A stretch of DNA of 64,000 nucleotides from DASQHL01 sp963843685 (GTDB taxonomy: Bacteria > Chloroflexota > Dehalococcoidia > DSTF01 > JACRBR01): positions 1 through 64,000 of the forward strand of contig CAWJLO010000028.1 of the NCBI GenBank assembly GCA_963843685.1, in the 5' to 3' direction. This document shows positions 19,560 to 28,463 of the stretch, one piece after another. Numbering within the stretch: position 1 is the stretch's first letter; each line of letters starts with the position of its first letter. Both the position numbers and the translations under genes were made by a program. The notes beneath the pieces are model-generated. The model was not told the origin of the DNA, searched no databases, and saw only the letters and a program-made list of their open reading frames with translations.

Positions 19560-20666
19560 ATGATGTTCGTCCCTGGTTCGGCACGCGTGGAGGCGCTGGT
19601 GCGTTACGTCATCGCCGTCCTGGTCTTTGCTTCCGCGTGGCAAGCAAGCGGAGCGACCGCGCTTGCCGCAGCCCCCTGCGGGACAACTTCGTCCGCGCCC
19701 GGAACCTACCAGCACGTCCTGTGGATCTGGATGGAGAATCACTCCTACGACGACGTCATCGGCAACGCCGCGGCGCCCTACACGACGCAGCTCGCGCAGC
19801 AGTGCGGGAGCGCCAGCGACTACGCGACCGTCGGCAGCCCATCACTGCCCAACTACATCGGCGCGACGGCGGGCTCCACGTTCGGGATCAGCGATGACGA
19901 TCCGCCAGGGTCGCACGTCCTTACGGATGACAACCTCTTCCGCCAGGTCCGCTCCGCCGGCATGACCGAGAAGAGCTACGAGGAGAGCATGTCCGGCAAC
20001 TGCGCGCTCACGAGCGCCGGCACGTACGCTGTCAAGCACAACCCCGCGGCGTACTTCGCCGGCGGGCAAGACCGCACCGCCTGCCAGGCCGACAACGTGC
20101 CGATGGGCACGACGTCGTCCGGGAGCTTCCTTACCGATCTCACCAACGGCACCCTGCCGAACTTCGCCTTCGTCACGCCGAACCTCTGCAACGACACCCA
20201 CGACTGCTCCGTAACGACGGGTGACAACTGGCTGCAGTCGTGGCTGCCGATGGTGCTCAACAGCTCCGCATACCAGAGTGGCTCGACCGCCATCTTCATC
20301 GTGTGGGACGAGCACACGCCCATGCCGAACGTCATCATCACGCCGTCAACGGTGCCCGGCACAGTGTCCGAGGTCGCCTACAACCACTATTCGCTCCTGC
20401 GCACCACGGAAGAGATGCTTGGCCTCACGACCTATCTCGGAGCCGCGGCCACCGCCCCCAGCATGCGGGGCGCCTTCGAGCAGCGAAGCGCGCCTAGCGT
20501 TGGGGGCATCGCAGAAACGCCACGGGTGGCGAGCCCACCGGCATCCGCCTCGAAGTCGACCGACCGGTCCATCCGCTACCTGCTCGGTGCGGGGCTGCTG
20601 GCAGCGCTGGCTGTCGCGGGGACGGCGGGATGGCGTTTGCGGCGTAAGCGCCGAGGCAGAACGTGA
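19560..20666 (+). CDS. Exported phosphoesterase (acid phosphatase/phospholipase C family) with PSVGG anchor
   Basis: The 368-residue product has a signal peptide (about 14-38) and the PF04185 phosphoesterase pattern: WIWMENHSYDDVIGN at the start of the catalytic domain, SPSLPNYIG, a metal-ligand stretch with NDTHDCSV and GDNWLQSWLP, and AIFIVWDEHTP. The family hydrolyses phosphate mono- or diesters outside the cytoplasm. The C-terminus is SAPSVGGIAETPRV, a Ser/Pro linker, a membrane helix and WRLRRKRRGRT. This tail matches those of the broken repeat protein (15379-16786) and the SGNH hydrolase (32235-33839). The first ATG lies inside a TATGAT hexamer, so the real start may be a later GTG. Confidence 0.82.
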   Translation: MMFVPGSARVEALVRYVIAVLVFASAWQASGATALAAAPCGTTSSAPGTYQHVLWIWMENHSYDDVIGNAAAPYTTQLAQQCGSASDYATVGSPSLPNYIGATAGSTFGISDDDPPGSHVLTDDNLFRQVRSAGMTEKSYEESMSGNCALTSAGTYAVKHNPAAYFAGGQDRTACQADNVPMGTTSSGSFLTDLTNGTLPNFAFVTPNLCNDTHDCSVTTGDNWLQSWLPMVLNSSAYQSGSTAIFIVWDEHTPMPNVIITPSTVPGTVSEVAYNHYSLLRTTEEMLGLTTYLGAAATAPSMRGAFEQRSAPSVGGIAETPRVASPPASASKSTDRSIRYLLGAGLLAALAVAGTAGWRLRRKRRGRT

Positions 20667-20675
20667 CGTGCGGGG

Positions 20676-22148
20676 CTAGGGGGTGCGGCGGGGGAGGGTG
20701 GCGGCGCCGAGGATGAGGCCGGCCGCCATGACGCCGATGAGGACGGCGAGGTCGAGGGCCATGCGGGCGCCGTCGGTGGTACCGAGGGTGACGCGGTGGA
20801 GGGCGTCGTAGGCGTAGGTCATGGGGAGGTAGTCGGAGATCCAGCGAAGGCCGACGGCCATGTGCGAGCGCGGGGTGAAGAGGCCGCAGAGGAGGAACTG
20901 CGGCATGAGGAACACCGGCATGAACTGGACGGCCTGGAACTCCGTCGTGGCGAAGGCGCTGACGAAGAGGCCGAGAGCGGTGCCGAGGAGGGCGTTGAGC
21001 ACGGCGAGGGCGACGACGGCCCAGACGGCGCCCTGGACATCGAGACCGAGCGGTCCAAAGGCGACGAGCGACGTGACGCCTGCCTGGACCGTGGCGGCGG
21101 CGCCGAACGCGAGCCCGTAGCCGAGCAGCAGGTCGAAGCGGCCGAGGGGGAGCGTCATCAGCCGCTCGAGCGTGCCGCTGACGCGCTCGCGCAGCATGGC
21201 GATCGACGTGACGAGGAACATCGACGTCAGGGGGAAGATGCCGAGAAGCGGCGCGCCGATGCGCTGGAAGACCTCCGGCTGACCCGAGAAGACCCACTTC
21301 ATCAACGCGAGCAGGACGGAGGGCAGCACGAGCAGGAGCGCGACGGTGCGCGGGTCGTGACGGAGCTGCTGGAGGACGCGGAGGGCGGTGGCGAGGGCGA
21401 CGCGCATCGATCGGCCCGTCATGCGGCGGGCGTCCGTCTCGCCGGCGAGGCGGAGGAACGCCAGCTCCAGCGTCTCGGCGCCGGTGCGCTCGCGCAGCTC
21501 GTCCGGGGAGCCCGACGCGAGGATGAGGCCGTCGCGCATGAAGATGAGGCGGTCGCAGCGCTCTGCCTCGTCCATGACGTGGCTGGAGACGAGGAGGGTG
21601 GAGCCGGCGGCGGCGAGCTCTCGGAAGAGCGACCAGAGCTCGTTGCGGAGGACGGGGTCGAGGCCGACGGTGGGCTCGTCGAGCACGAGCAGCTCCGCAT
21701 CATCGAGCAGGGCGACGGCGAGCGAGACGCGCTGCTGCTGGCCGCCGGAGAGGTTCTGCACGAGGTCGTCCGCGTGGTCGGCGAGGGTGAGGCGGGCGAG
21801 GGCGCGGTCGACGCGCGAGGGTTGGGCGCCGAGGATGCGGGCGAAGTAGCGCAGGTTGTCACGGACGGTGAGGTCGTCGTAGATGGAGCGGCCCTGCGTG
21901 GTGTAGGCGACTCGGCGCCGCAGGGGGGCGCTGCCGGCGGGGAGGCCGAGGACGCGGACGTCGCCCTGGACGCGGCGCTGGGTGCCGACGATGGAGCGGA
22001 TGACGGTCGACTTGCCGCAGCCGCTGGGACCGATGAGTCCAGTGATGGACCCGCGGTCGAGGGAGAAGGTGGCGTTGCGGACGACCTGGCGGTTGCCACG
22101 GGTGATGGTGACGTCGCGGAGGTCTACGGCGGGGGTATCGGTCATCAT
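20676..22148 (-). CDS. ABC-2 type transporter with ATPase and permease fused in one chain
   Basis: Residues 1-240 are an ABC ATPase: Walker A GPSGCGKST, Q-loop in AYTTQ, signature LSGGQQQR, Walker B LLVLDEP, His switch SSHVMDE. Residues 250-490 are an ABC-2 permease with six hydrophobic segments (for example VALLLVLPSVLLALMKWVF and FMPVFLMPQFLLCGLF). The two halves are normally separate genes in DrrA/DrrB-type exporters; here they form one continuous frame without a stop. A dimer of this half-transporter would be complete. Export of a hydrophobic drug or lipid is inferred from the family. Confidence 0.88.
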   Translation of the reverse strand: MMTDTPAVDLRDVTITRGNRQVVRNATFSLDRGSITGLIGPSGCGKSTVIRSIVGTQRRVQGDVRVLGLPAGSAPLRRRVAYTTQGRSIYDDLTVRDNLRYFARILGAQPSRVDRALARLTLADHADDLVQNLSGGQQQRVSLAVALLDDAELLVLDEPTVGLDPVLRNELWSLFRELAAAGSTLLVSSHVMDEAERCDRLIFMRDGLILASGSPDELRERTGAETLELAFLRLAGETDARRMTGRSMRVALATALRVLQQLRHDPRTVALLLVLPSVLLALMKWVFSGQPEVFQRIGAPLLGIFPLTSMFLVTSIAMLRERVSGTLERLMTLPLGRFDLLLGYGLAFGAAATVQAGVTSLVAFGPLGLDVQGAVWAVVALAVLNALLGTALGLFVSAFATTEFQAVQFMPVFLMPQFLLCGLFTPRSHMAVGLRWISDYLPMTYAYDALHRVTLGTTDGARMALDLAVLIGVMAAGLILGAATLPRRTP

Positions 22149-22292
22149 CGGCTAGCTGCTGCCAAAAGCCATTGGCTGAGGATACCGGGTGCGCCGCAGG
22201 TAACGGGCTCAATCGCTTGCAACTCGAAGGCCATTCGGGGCCTAATAGTCTCAGAATCGCGCGCTTCTTCCCTTGAGCGGGTTGGGACACTG

Positions 22293-22868
22293 ATGAATCC
22301 ATGGCGGGCAAGGATCATCGCGACGATTCTGTTGGCTCTCGCGAGCGGCTGCAGCGGGCCGAGCGATCACTCTGTCACCGCACGGGCGCTGCCCACGACG
22401 ATGCCGACGTCTCGATCGACGTTGCGGGTGGATCCGGTCGAGCAGTGCGCGTCAGCTACCTTCGCGGTGACAATCCTGCAGGACTCGACGGCCGACACCC
22501 AGGGCGCGCAGGTGGAGTTGAGCTTTGACGCAACGCTGGTAAACGTCGTCGACGTGACGGCCGGAACGACTTACGCCGGCGCAGCCCTGGCGATTGGGAA
22601 GAGCGGTCAGACCAAAGAGGACGCCATCGCTGAAGCCAATGAGCGTGGTGTGTTGGACGTTGGAACTCTGCTCGATGCCAGTGCGCATGCAAACCCACCC
22701 GGAGTTGCGACGTTCCTCGTCCTCACCATGTCACGAGTGCCAGGAGCACGCGGCGTTACGCCGCTAGTGCTCTCGAGCGGATGGGTGTCGTACTCCACCG
22801 GAGAGCGTGTCCCCGCCATGACGCAGTCAGGAAGTGTCACCGTCGAGGATCGCGACTGCGGGACTTGA
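22293..22868 (+). CDS. Lipoprotein with cohesin-like domain
   Basis: The ATG at 22293 opens a 191-residue product with a signal ending in a lipobox-like ALASGC (Cys about residue 19). After a Thr/Ser-rich linker the domain ATFAVTILQDSTADTQGAQV, ELSFDATLVNVVDV and later VATFLVLTMSRVPGARG, SGWVSYSTGERVP resembles cohesin-type beta sandwiches, found in many exported proteins without cellulosomes. No ribosome site is obvious. A partner or ligand cannot be named. Confidence 0.65.
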   Translation: MNPWRARIIATILLALASGCSGPSDHSVTARALPTTMPTSRSTLRVDPVEQCASATFAVTILQDSTADTQGAQVELSFDATLVNVVDVTAGTTYAGAALAIGKSGQTKEDAIAEANERGVLDVGTLLDASAHANPPGVATFLVLTMSRVPGARGVTPLVLSSGWVSYSTGERVPAMTQSGSVTVEDRDCGT

Positions 22869-22929
22869 GCGGGTGTTCCCGGTGCCGTGGCTGGCGCCGC
22901 GCGGAGCTCGCCGGCGTTCATTTCTCCGC

Positions 22930-23130
22930 CGTGGCGGGGAGCCGTAGCGGCCCAGCCGAGGAGGGTGTTGGCGAAGAGGGCGGGATCCTGGCCGTGCATG
23001 GAGTGGCCCATGCGGGGTAAGGAGAGATAGGTGACGGGGGAGCCGGTCCTTTCGATCAGCGATCGTGCGTAGTCGGCCTGGACGTCGGAGAGGGCACCGA
23101 GGAGGCGGCCGTGCGGGTCGACGGTGCGGA
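22930..23130 (-). pseudogene. Remnant of an alpha/beta-hydrolase C-terminus
   Basis: Translation of the minus strand gives RTVDPHGRLLGALSDV, DYARSLIERTGSPVTYLSLP, RMGHSMHGQDPALFANTLL and GWAATAP. This resembles the last 70 residues of an alpha/beta hydrolase, with the catalytic His in MGHSMHG. No upstream part of such a gene is present: the frame runs into a hairpin at 23134 and then the cupredoxin gene. It is therefore a fragment left by a deletion. Confidence 0.45.
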
Positions 23131-23133
23131 AGT

Positions 23134-23165
23134 GACGGGGGAGGGACCGTTTGTCCCTCCCCCGT
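23134..23165 (+). terminator. Strong GC-rich hairpin between cohesin-like and cupredoxin genes
   Basis: ACGGGGGAGGGAC and GTCCCTCCCCCCGT pair with one bulged base around CGTTT. On the plus strand AATTTTCG follows, so it may terminate transcripts from the lipoprotein at 22293; on the minus strand no T run follows. Confidence 0.5.
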
Positions 23166-23196
23166 AATTTTCGCGGTTCGCTCTAGCTGGTGCGCT

Positions 23197-24395
23197 CTAC
23201 GACCGCCGCGCCGAGCGCAAGGCGGCACCCGACATCAGCAACAGTAGTCCACTGAAGACCAGCAGCAAGAGCGCCGGCGGCCAGTGGCCCGCGCCGACGC
23301 GTCGGGGGTCCGGAACCAGTATTCGGAGCCTGCACTCCTGACGGCGTGCCACCGGGCGTGGCGCTGGTCGCCGGCGGAGACGTGGCCCCGGCAACCGTGA
23401 TGGTGCCCGTCATGCCCTCATGGATCAGGCAGACATACGTGTAGGTCCCGGGCTTCGTGAACTTCAGAGAGTACGTGTTCGTCGGCGAGTCGACGGTGTC
23501 GATGATGCCCGAGCTCGTCAACGTCGTGCCGTCGAACGTCGGTCCGCCAGACGGAAGAACGGCGCCGAGTGATAGCTCCAGGATCGGCGGTCCGCTGGGC
23601 TGCGGCACGGGCTGGATGAAGTTCGGCAGCGGGTTTCCCGCGGCGAAGGTTACGGTATGCGGCGTATCCGTCGGGTTCGTCCAGGTGACGGTGTCGCCCG
23701 CGTTGATGGTGACGTTCGGCGAGTTGAACTCCAGTATGTCGGCTTCGTTCGCGTGGCCGCCGGCCTGCACGCGCCAGTTGTACGACCCGTCCGGCAGTTG
23801 CTGCTTGGTGGACTTGATCTGAGACGCGGCCGAGACACCGTTCGCGATGACCTGATCGCTGTCCGCCTTACCGTCGGCGTCGAGTTGGGCCTGTGTCTGC
23901 ACCGGCGTGGCCGCACCCACGACACTCACGGTCACGCTCATGCCAGGGTGGATCAGGCAGATGAACTTGAACGTGCCCTGCTTCGGGAACGTCAGATCCA
24001 CGGTGTTGCCTTGCATCAGCAGTCCCGAGTTGAAGTACTGGCCGTTGTCGAAGGTCACGGCCCCCGAGCCGGAACTCGTCGGGTTTGAGGCGAGCGGATT
24101 GATCTCGAGATGGGGCGGCCCGGCGGCTTCCGGGATGATCAGTGGTGGCGTCGCCGTGCCGGCGGGAACGAATGTCACGGTGTGCGGCTCAGCGTAACGG
24201 ATTCGCGAAGTGGATCGTGTCGCCCTGATGGACAGAGACTTCCTCAGGGAAGAAATCGTCCGCGGCGATCTGGCCTTGACCCTGGCCGACGGTCATGTTC
24301 CAGGTCGTGGGCGTGGCCGCTGACGCGAACGGCGCCGAGACGGCGGTCAACGCCAGCAAGGCTCCGAGCGCTACCAGCGCCATCATCATGTTCAC
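23197..24395 (-). CDS. Two-domain cupredoxin (plastocyanin-like) surface protein, two frameshifts
   Basis: The N-terminus is a signal peptide (MMMALVALGALLALTAVSA); the start is probably GTG at 24395 behind GGGAGGG. Two cupredoxin-like domains follow. Each has a D-x-V-x-F/W-x-N-P entry, an HTVTF segment and a C-terminal F-x-C-L-I-H-P/E-G-M loop (FKFICLIHPGM, YTYVCLIHEGM), the Cys-His-Met ligand set of type 1 copper sites. The end reads QAPNTGSG, then a membrane helix (WPPALLLLVFSGLLLLMSGA) and LRSARRS. Two breaks exist: one extra base in TT near 24195 and one extra C in CCCCC at 23304-23308. Removing both gives one frame of 398 residues. It may carry electrons at the cell surface, or bind copper. 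Confidence 0.75.
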
Positions 24396-24547
24396 ACGTC
24401 TCAATGTCCCTCCCAATCGTTCCGAGGCGCACGCAATCGGATGATCCACATGTCGTGGGATTTTCGATTAGGCGGGATTATACGTGGGCCAACACTCCGA
24501 TGGCGGCGCAGCGGCCCGTTATTGGAGAAGTGTAAGAGGCTGTCCCG

Positions 24548-26113
24548 TTAGCCGTTGGCGGAGGCGCCGTAGCGCTTGCGGAGCTCGGTCTTGAGGACTT
24601 TGCCCATGGGGTTGCGGGGGAGCTCGTCGACGAAGGCGAAGTAGGTGGGGGCCTTGTAGCTGGCCAGGCGCTCCTTGGTGTACTTGATGATGTCGTCGGG
24701 GTCGGGCTTCTGGCCGGGGCGGGGGACGATGATGGCCTTGATCACTTCGCCCCAGTCGGGGTCCGGGACGCCGATAACGGCCGACTCCTCAACTGTGGGG
24801 TGCTCGTCGAGCGTGGCCTCGATCTCGGCTGTGGAGATGTTCTCACCGCCACGGATGATGAGGTCCTTCTTGCGGCCAGTGATGAAGAGGTAGCCGGCGT
24901 CGTCGAGGTAGCCGACGTCGCCGGTGTGCAGCCAGCCGTCCTGGATGGCGGAAGCTGTCGCTTCGGCCTGCTTGTGGTACTCGCTCATGATGCGGGGACC
25001 CATGACGCAGATCTCGCCCTCGTCGCCGGGCTCCATCGTGTTGCCGCGCTCGTCCTTGATGGCGATGACGATGTCGTCCATGCCGCGGCCCACGGACCGG
25101 AGGCGCTGGAGCTTCTTGTCGCGCTCGGGGCCCGGCTCCTTCGGGATCCTGTGGTCCTCGGGGCCGAGGAAGGTCATGGTCGACGTGCTCTCGGTCTGGC
25201 CGTAGGCGTTCATGAGGCCGCAGTCGAAGACGTCGACGGCTCTGCTGACGACCTCGTAGGGCATGGGCGCGGCGCCGTAGGTGATGAGCTTGAGGGAGCT
25301 GAGGTCGTACTTCGCGAAGTCCGGGTGCTCCATGATGCGCTTGAGCATGGTCGGGACGACGAAGCTGTGCGTGACGCGCTCCTTCTGCACCGCCTCCAGC
25401 CAGAGCTTCGGGTCGAACTGCGGGAGGACGACGAGCGTGCGGCCGCCCCAGACGGAGGACATGATGGGCGTGATGCCGGCGACGTGGAAGATGGGGACGG
25501 AGAGCAGCGTGACCTCCGGCTCCTCGGACGGGTCGGCGGGGTTCATGGTGTTGGTGACGTAGACCGAGAGGTTGACGTAGGTGAGGGCGACGCCCTTCGG
25601 CACGGAGGTGGTGCCGGAGGTGTAGATGAGCACCGTTGGGCGGCTCTCGTCGACCTCCACGAAGAGCTCGTCGGGCGAGGACTGCTCCAGGATCTCGGGG
25701 TAGTAGTCCATGCCTTCGGTGCGGACGTCGTAGCAGGCGAGGTGCTGGACGTGGTCCAGCTCGGGTCGGAGCTGGGCGACGAGATCGAGGTATCGCTCGC
25801 CGACGAAGAGGACGTGCACGTCGGACGTGTTGATCATGTAGGTCAGCTCGTCGTGCTTCGCGCGGTAGTTCAGGGGGACGAAGGTGGCGCCGATCTTGGC
25901 GGCGGCGTAGTAGGTCTCGATGTACTCGACGCCGTTGACGGACATGGCGCCGACGGGGTGGTCGGCACCGGCGCCCTTGCTCTGCAGCCAGTTCGCCAGG
26001 CGGTTCACACGATCCGCCATCTCGGCGAAGGTGACGCGCTTGTCGCCAGAGACCAGCGCAGTGCGGTCAGGCACTACCATCGAGCTGATCTGCAGGAATT
26101 CGGCTGTGTTCAT
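24548..26113 (-). CDS. AMP-binding acyl-CoA ligase
   Basis: A 521-residue ANL-superfamily enzyme: P-loop YTSGTTSVPKGV, YGQTESTS, GDVGYLDDAGYLFITGRKKD, IRGGENIS and the catalytic Lys in PRNPMGKVLK. It would form an acyl-CoA from a carboxylate, ATP and CoA. It is only distantly similar to the ligase at 12239-13816, so the two probably use different acids. It stands alone, flanked by convergent or divergent genes, so context gives no substrate. Confidence 0.92.
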   Translation of the reverse strand: MNTAEFLQISSMVVPDRTALVSGDKRVTFAEMADRVNRLANWLQSKGAGADHPVGAMSVNGVEYIETYYAAAKIGATFVPLNYRAKHDELTYMINTSDVHVLFVGERYLDLVAQLRPELDHVQHLACYDVRTEGMDYYPEILEQSSPDELFVEVDESRPTVLIYTSGTTSVPKGVALTYVNLSVYVTNTMNPADPSEEPEVTLLSVPIFHVAGITPIMSSVWGGRTLVVLPQFDPKLWLEAVQKERVTHSFVVPTMLKRIMEHPDFAKYDLSSLKLITYGAAPMPYEVVSRAVDVFDCGLMNAYGQTESTSTMTFLGPEDHRIPKEPGPERDKKLQRLRSVGRGMDDIVIAIKDERGNTMEPGDEGEICVMGPRIMSEYHKQAEATASAIQDGWLHTGDVGYLDDAGYLFITGRKKDLIIRGGENISTAEIEATLDEHPTVEESAVIGVPDPDWGEVIKAIIVPRPGQKPDPDDIIKYTKERLASYKAPTYFAFVDELPRNPMGKVLKTELRKRYGASANG

Positions 26114-26246
26114 CCGTCCACCTCTCGGGCCAAGGGAGCCGGCACATAATCTAGCCCATTTGGAGGTTAGAGGTTAGGGGTTGGATGCCGGGGGACGCGC
26201 CTGTGTCGTTCTGGCCCGAACACACGCTCTGCTTTACGCTGCGCGC

Positions 26247-26885
26247 ATGGAGATGACATGGCTGGGCCACGCGTGCGTGCGCATTCGCGCGAAGGAAGCG
26301 ACGATCGTCGCCGACCCGTGCGAGAAATCATCCGGATACAGCCTGGGGCGGCCGACGGCTGACGTCGTGACGTTGAGCTTCGACGAGCCGGCGCACAACT
26401 ACGCCGACGGCGTCGCCGGGAGTCCGCGCGTGCTGCGGGGGCCGGGCGAGTACGAGGTCGCCGGCGCGTCGGTGGTGGGCGTCACGACGTGGCACGACCG
26501 CGAGTTGAAGGAGGCGGGGCCTCGCAACATCGTCTTCGTGTTCGAGCTCGACGACCTGCTCGTGTGCCACCTGGGGGCTATCGGCACGATACCGACGTCG
26601 GACCAGCTGGAGCAGATCGGCGGGGTGGACATCCTGCTGGTACCGGTTGGCGGGGGCGACGCGCTGGAGGCGGCGCAGGCGGCGGAGACGGTGAACTTGA
26701 TCGAGCCGAAGCTGGTGATCCCGATTCACTACGCCACGGACGCGGAGCGGATGAAGCTGGACCCGCTGGACCGTTTCCTGAAGGAGATGGGGCAGAAGGC
26801 GGGGGAGACGCACACCAAGCTGACGGTGACGCGATCGTCGCTGCCGGAGCAGACGCAGCTGCTGGTGCTGGAGTACAAGCGCTAG
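26247..26885 (+). CDS. Metallo-beta-lactamase-fold hydrolase (UlaG/UPF0173-like)
   Basis: The ATG at 26247 starts 212 residues with MTWLGHACVRIRAKEATIVADP, the opening strand pattern of UlaG-like metal-dependent hydrolases. Further points are GPGEYEVAGASVVGV, VCHLGAIG and VIPIHYATD, which place His residues where the MBL metal ligands sit. The classical HxHxDH motif is degenerate here, as in several members of this subgroup, so catalytic activity is uncertain. No Shine-Dalgarno is seen; TACGCT lies 6 bases before the start. Confidence 0.75.
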   Translation: MEMTWLGHACVRIRAKEATIVADPCEKSSGYSLGRPTADVVTLSFDEPAHNYADGVAGSPRVLRGPGEYEVAGASVVGVTTWHDRELKEAGPRNIVFVFELDDLLVCHLGAIGTIPTSDQLEQIGGVDILLVPVGGGDALEAAQAAETVNLIEPKLVIPIHYATDAERMKLDPLDRFLKEMGQKAGETHTKLTVTRSSLPEQTQLLVLEYKR

Positions 26886-26910
26886 AGCGACGCCGAGCGG
26901 AGACGCAGTT

Positions 26911-26940
26911 ACGGCCCGGAGCACTCCGGGCCGTTCGTTG
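26911..26940 (+). terminator. Hairpin terminator after MBL hydrolase
   Basis: ACGGCCCGG and CCGGGCCGT pair around a 6-base loop and are followed by TCGTTGCGTTG, a weak T-rich tail. It lies between two convergent genes. Confidence 0.6.
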
Positions 26941-26965
26941 CGTTGCGATAGCCATCAAGTCGAGG

Positions 26966-28084
26966 CTACGGCAGATAATCGAGCGGGTTGACGCGCACGC
27001 CGTTGTCGATGACCTCGAAGTGGAGGTGGCGGCCGGTTGAGTAGCCGGTCGTGCCGATGATGCCGAGCTGCTCGCCCTGGGCGACGGTCTGGCCCTGGGT
27101 CACGGAGATGGCGCTGAGGTGCGCGTACAGGGTCTCGATGCCGGCAGGGCTGATGACGACGACGTAGAGTCCGTAGGAGCAGCAGGCGTTGCCGCCGGCG
27201 AAGGTGACGGTGCCGGAGGTGGCGGCCGCGATCGGGGCGCCGGCGAGGTTGAAGCCGTCGATGTCGATGCCGAGCGGGTGCGACGGGCCGTAGTAGCTGG
27301 AGATCGGCCCCCGGACCGGCCAGATGAGGCCATGGTCCGAACGCGGACCGCCGCCGACGATGCCGCCGCTGGGGGCCGTCCCGCCGCTAGCCGGAGCGCC
27401 GGCAACCGGGGCAGGCTCCGCCACGGGTGGAGGCGGCGCCTCGAGTCTGCCGTTCGGGACGAAGACGAGCTGCGTCTCGGTGATGTCGTCGGGTGTGGTG
27501 ATGTGGTTCGCGGCGAAGGTTGTGATGTCGTCGAGCGAAACGTCGTACTTGGCGGCGATGTCGCTCAGCGTCTCACCGTAGCGCACTTCGTGGAGGATGC
27601 CGTTGCCAGCGGGGATGATGATCGACTGTCCGAGCTTGAGGAAGTCGGAGTTCTGAATTTCGGCGTTGTTGGCGATGATGTAGTCCGAGCTGATGCCGAA
27701 CTTATCGGCGATGGCGCTGATGGTGTCGCCATCCTGCACCTCGTACACCTGGTACGGCGGCAGCTCAGGTGGCGTCGCGACGGATGCAGCGCGCACGACG
27801 GCATCCTCGGCGACGGCAGTCTGGGCGGTGGGGGTGGCGTTCAGTGACGCGAGCTGCTGGGCGGCTTCCTGCTGCTTCTGCGATACGGGCTGCTCGGCAC
27901 GCAGGGTCTTGTTGATGGCGGCCGGCCGCAAGACGGTCTGGTCGGCCGACGGGATGCTGGAACTGATGCCGGGCATCGACAGCCCGGCGATCGGCGCGGC
28001 GAAGGCGACGCGCGTGGAGCGGAACGCGCCGCCGGTAATCGAGGCGTACGCGACGGCGAGGAGCACGGCGCACAGCACCAACAC
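26966..28084 (-). CDS. LysM and M23-family peptidoglycan peptidase, membrane anchored
   Basis: The N-terminal helix LVLCAVLLAVAYAS anchors or exports the protein. Two LysM domains follow (about 115-158, YEVQDGDTISAIADKFGIS; about 165-210, HEVRYGETLSDIAAKYDVS), which bind peptidoglycan. A Pro-rich linker leads to an M23 domain (about 255-372) with SHPLGIDIDG (metal His and Asp), TLYAHL and GRHLHFEV. Such enzymes cut peptide cross-links or act as amidase activators. GTG at 28084 lacks a ribosome site; the frame stays open to an ATC at 28201 that has AGGAG 9 bases upstream, so the protein may begin with 39 more residues. Confidence 0.87.
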   Translation of the reverse strand: MLVLCAVLLAVAYASITGGAFRSTRVAFAAPIAGLSMPGISSSIPSADQTVLRPAAINKTLRAEQPVSQKQQEAAQQLASLNATPTAQTAVAEDAVVRAASVATPPELPPYQVYEVQDGDTISAIADKFGISSDYIIANNAEIQNSDFLKLGQSIIIPAGNGILHEVRYGETLSDIAAKYDVSLDDITTFAANHITTPDDITETQLVFVPNGRLEAPPPPVAEPAPVAGAPASGGTAPSGGIVGGGPRSDHGLIWPVRGPISSYYGPSHPLGIDIDGFNLAGAPIAAATSGTVTFAGGNACCSYGLYVVVISPAGIETLYAHLSAISVTQGQTVAQGEQLGIIGTTGYSTGRHLHFEVIDNGVRVNPLDYLP

Positions 28085-28361
28085 ATGCGTGTACGGCCGG
28101 CGAATCCTCGCGTTCTGTTGCGGGGTGGGATCTGACGTCCCCGGTGTGGGAAATCGCGCTCGACTATCCTTGAACGAGCGCGGGCTGAGCGTGCCCCTGA
28201 TGCTCTTTCGCTCCTACTTCCGGTGGGAACCGTCACACCGTCTGGTTAACACAAGACCCACGCACGGTGGGTCGGGTTCGCTGCACGTCCGCAGCAAGCG
28301 CCCGGCTATTCTACCCGAAGGAGCCACCCTCGAAGCCGTGACCGTTTAACATAGTGTTACA

Positions 28362-28412
28362 GTGGGAGGCAGACGGAGGGACGACCCAGATTCGAATCCC
28401 GCCGTTCCCACC
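28362..28412 (+). other. Possible structured leader upstream of obg
   Basis: GTGGGA and TCCCAC, with inner GGC and GCC, can pair across about 50 bases, and TTCGAATCCC lies inside, giving the look of a tRNA 3' half. A full cloverleaf cannot be drawn. An inverted repeat TAACA-TAG-TGTTA lies just upstream (28347-28359). It may be a folded mRNA leader or a relic of a tRNA end. Confidence 0.25.
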
Positions 28413-28463
28413 GATCCGACGCCCATATAACAACTAAGGGTTTACCCAGAATTCCGTGATCCA

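Noticed and set aside
28362..28412. Possible tRNA gene (T-loop-like TTCGAATCCC and pairing ends)
   Set aside because: D and anticodon arms cannot be drawn in 51 bases and the T stem does not pair; kept only as a possible structured leader.
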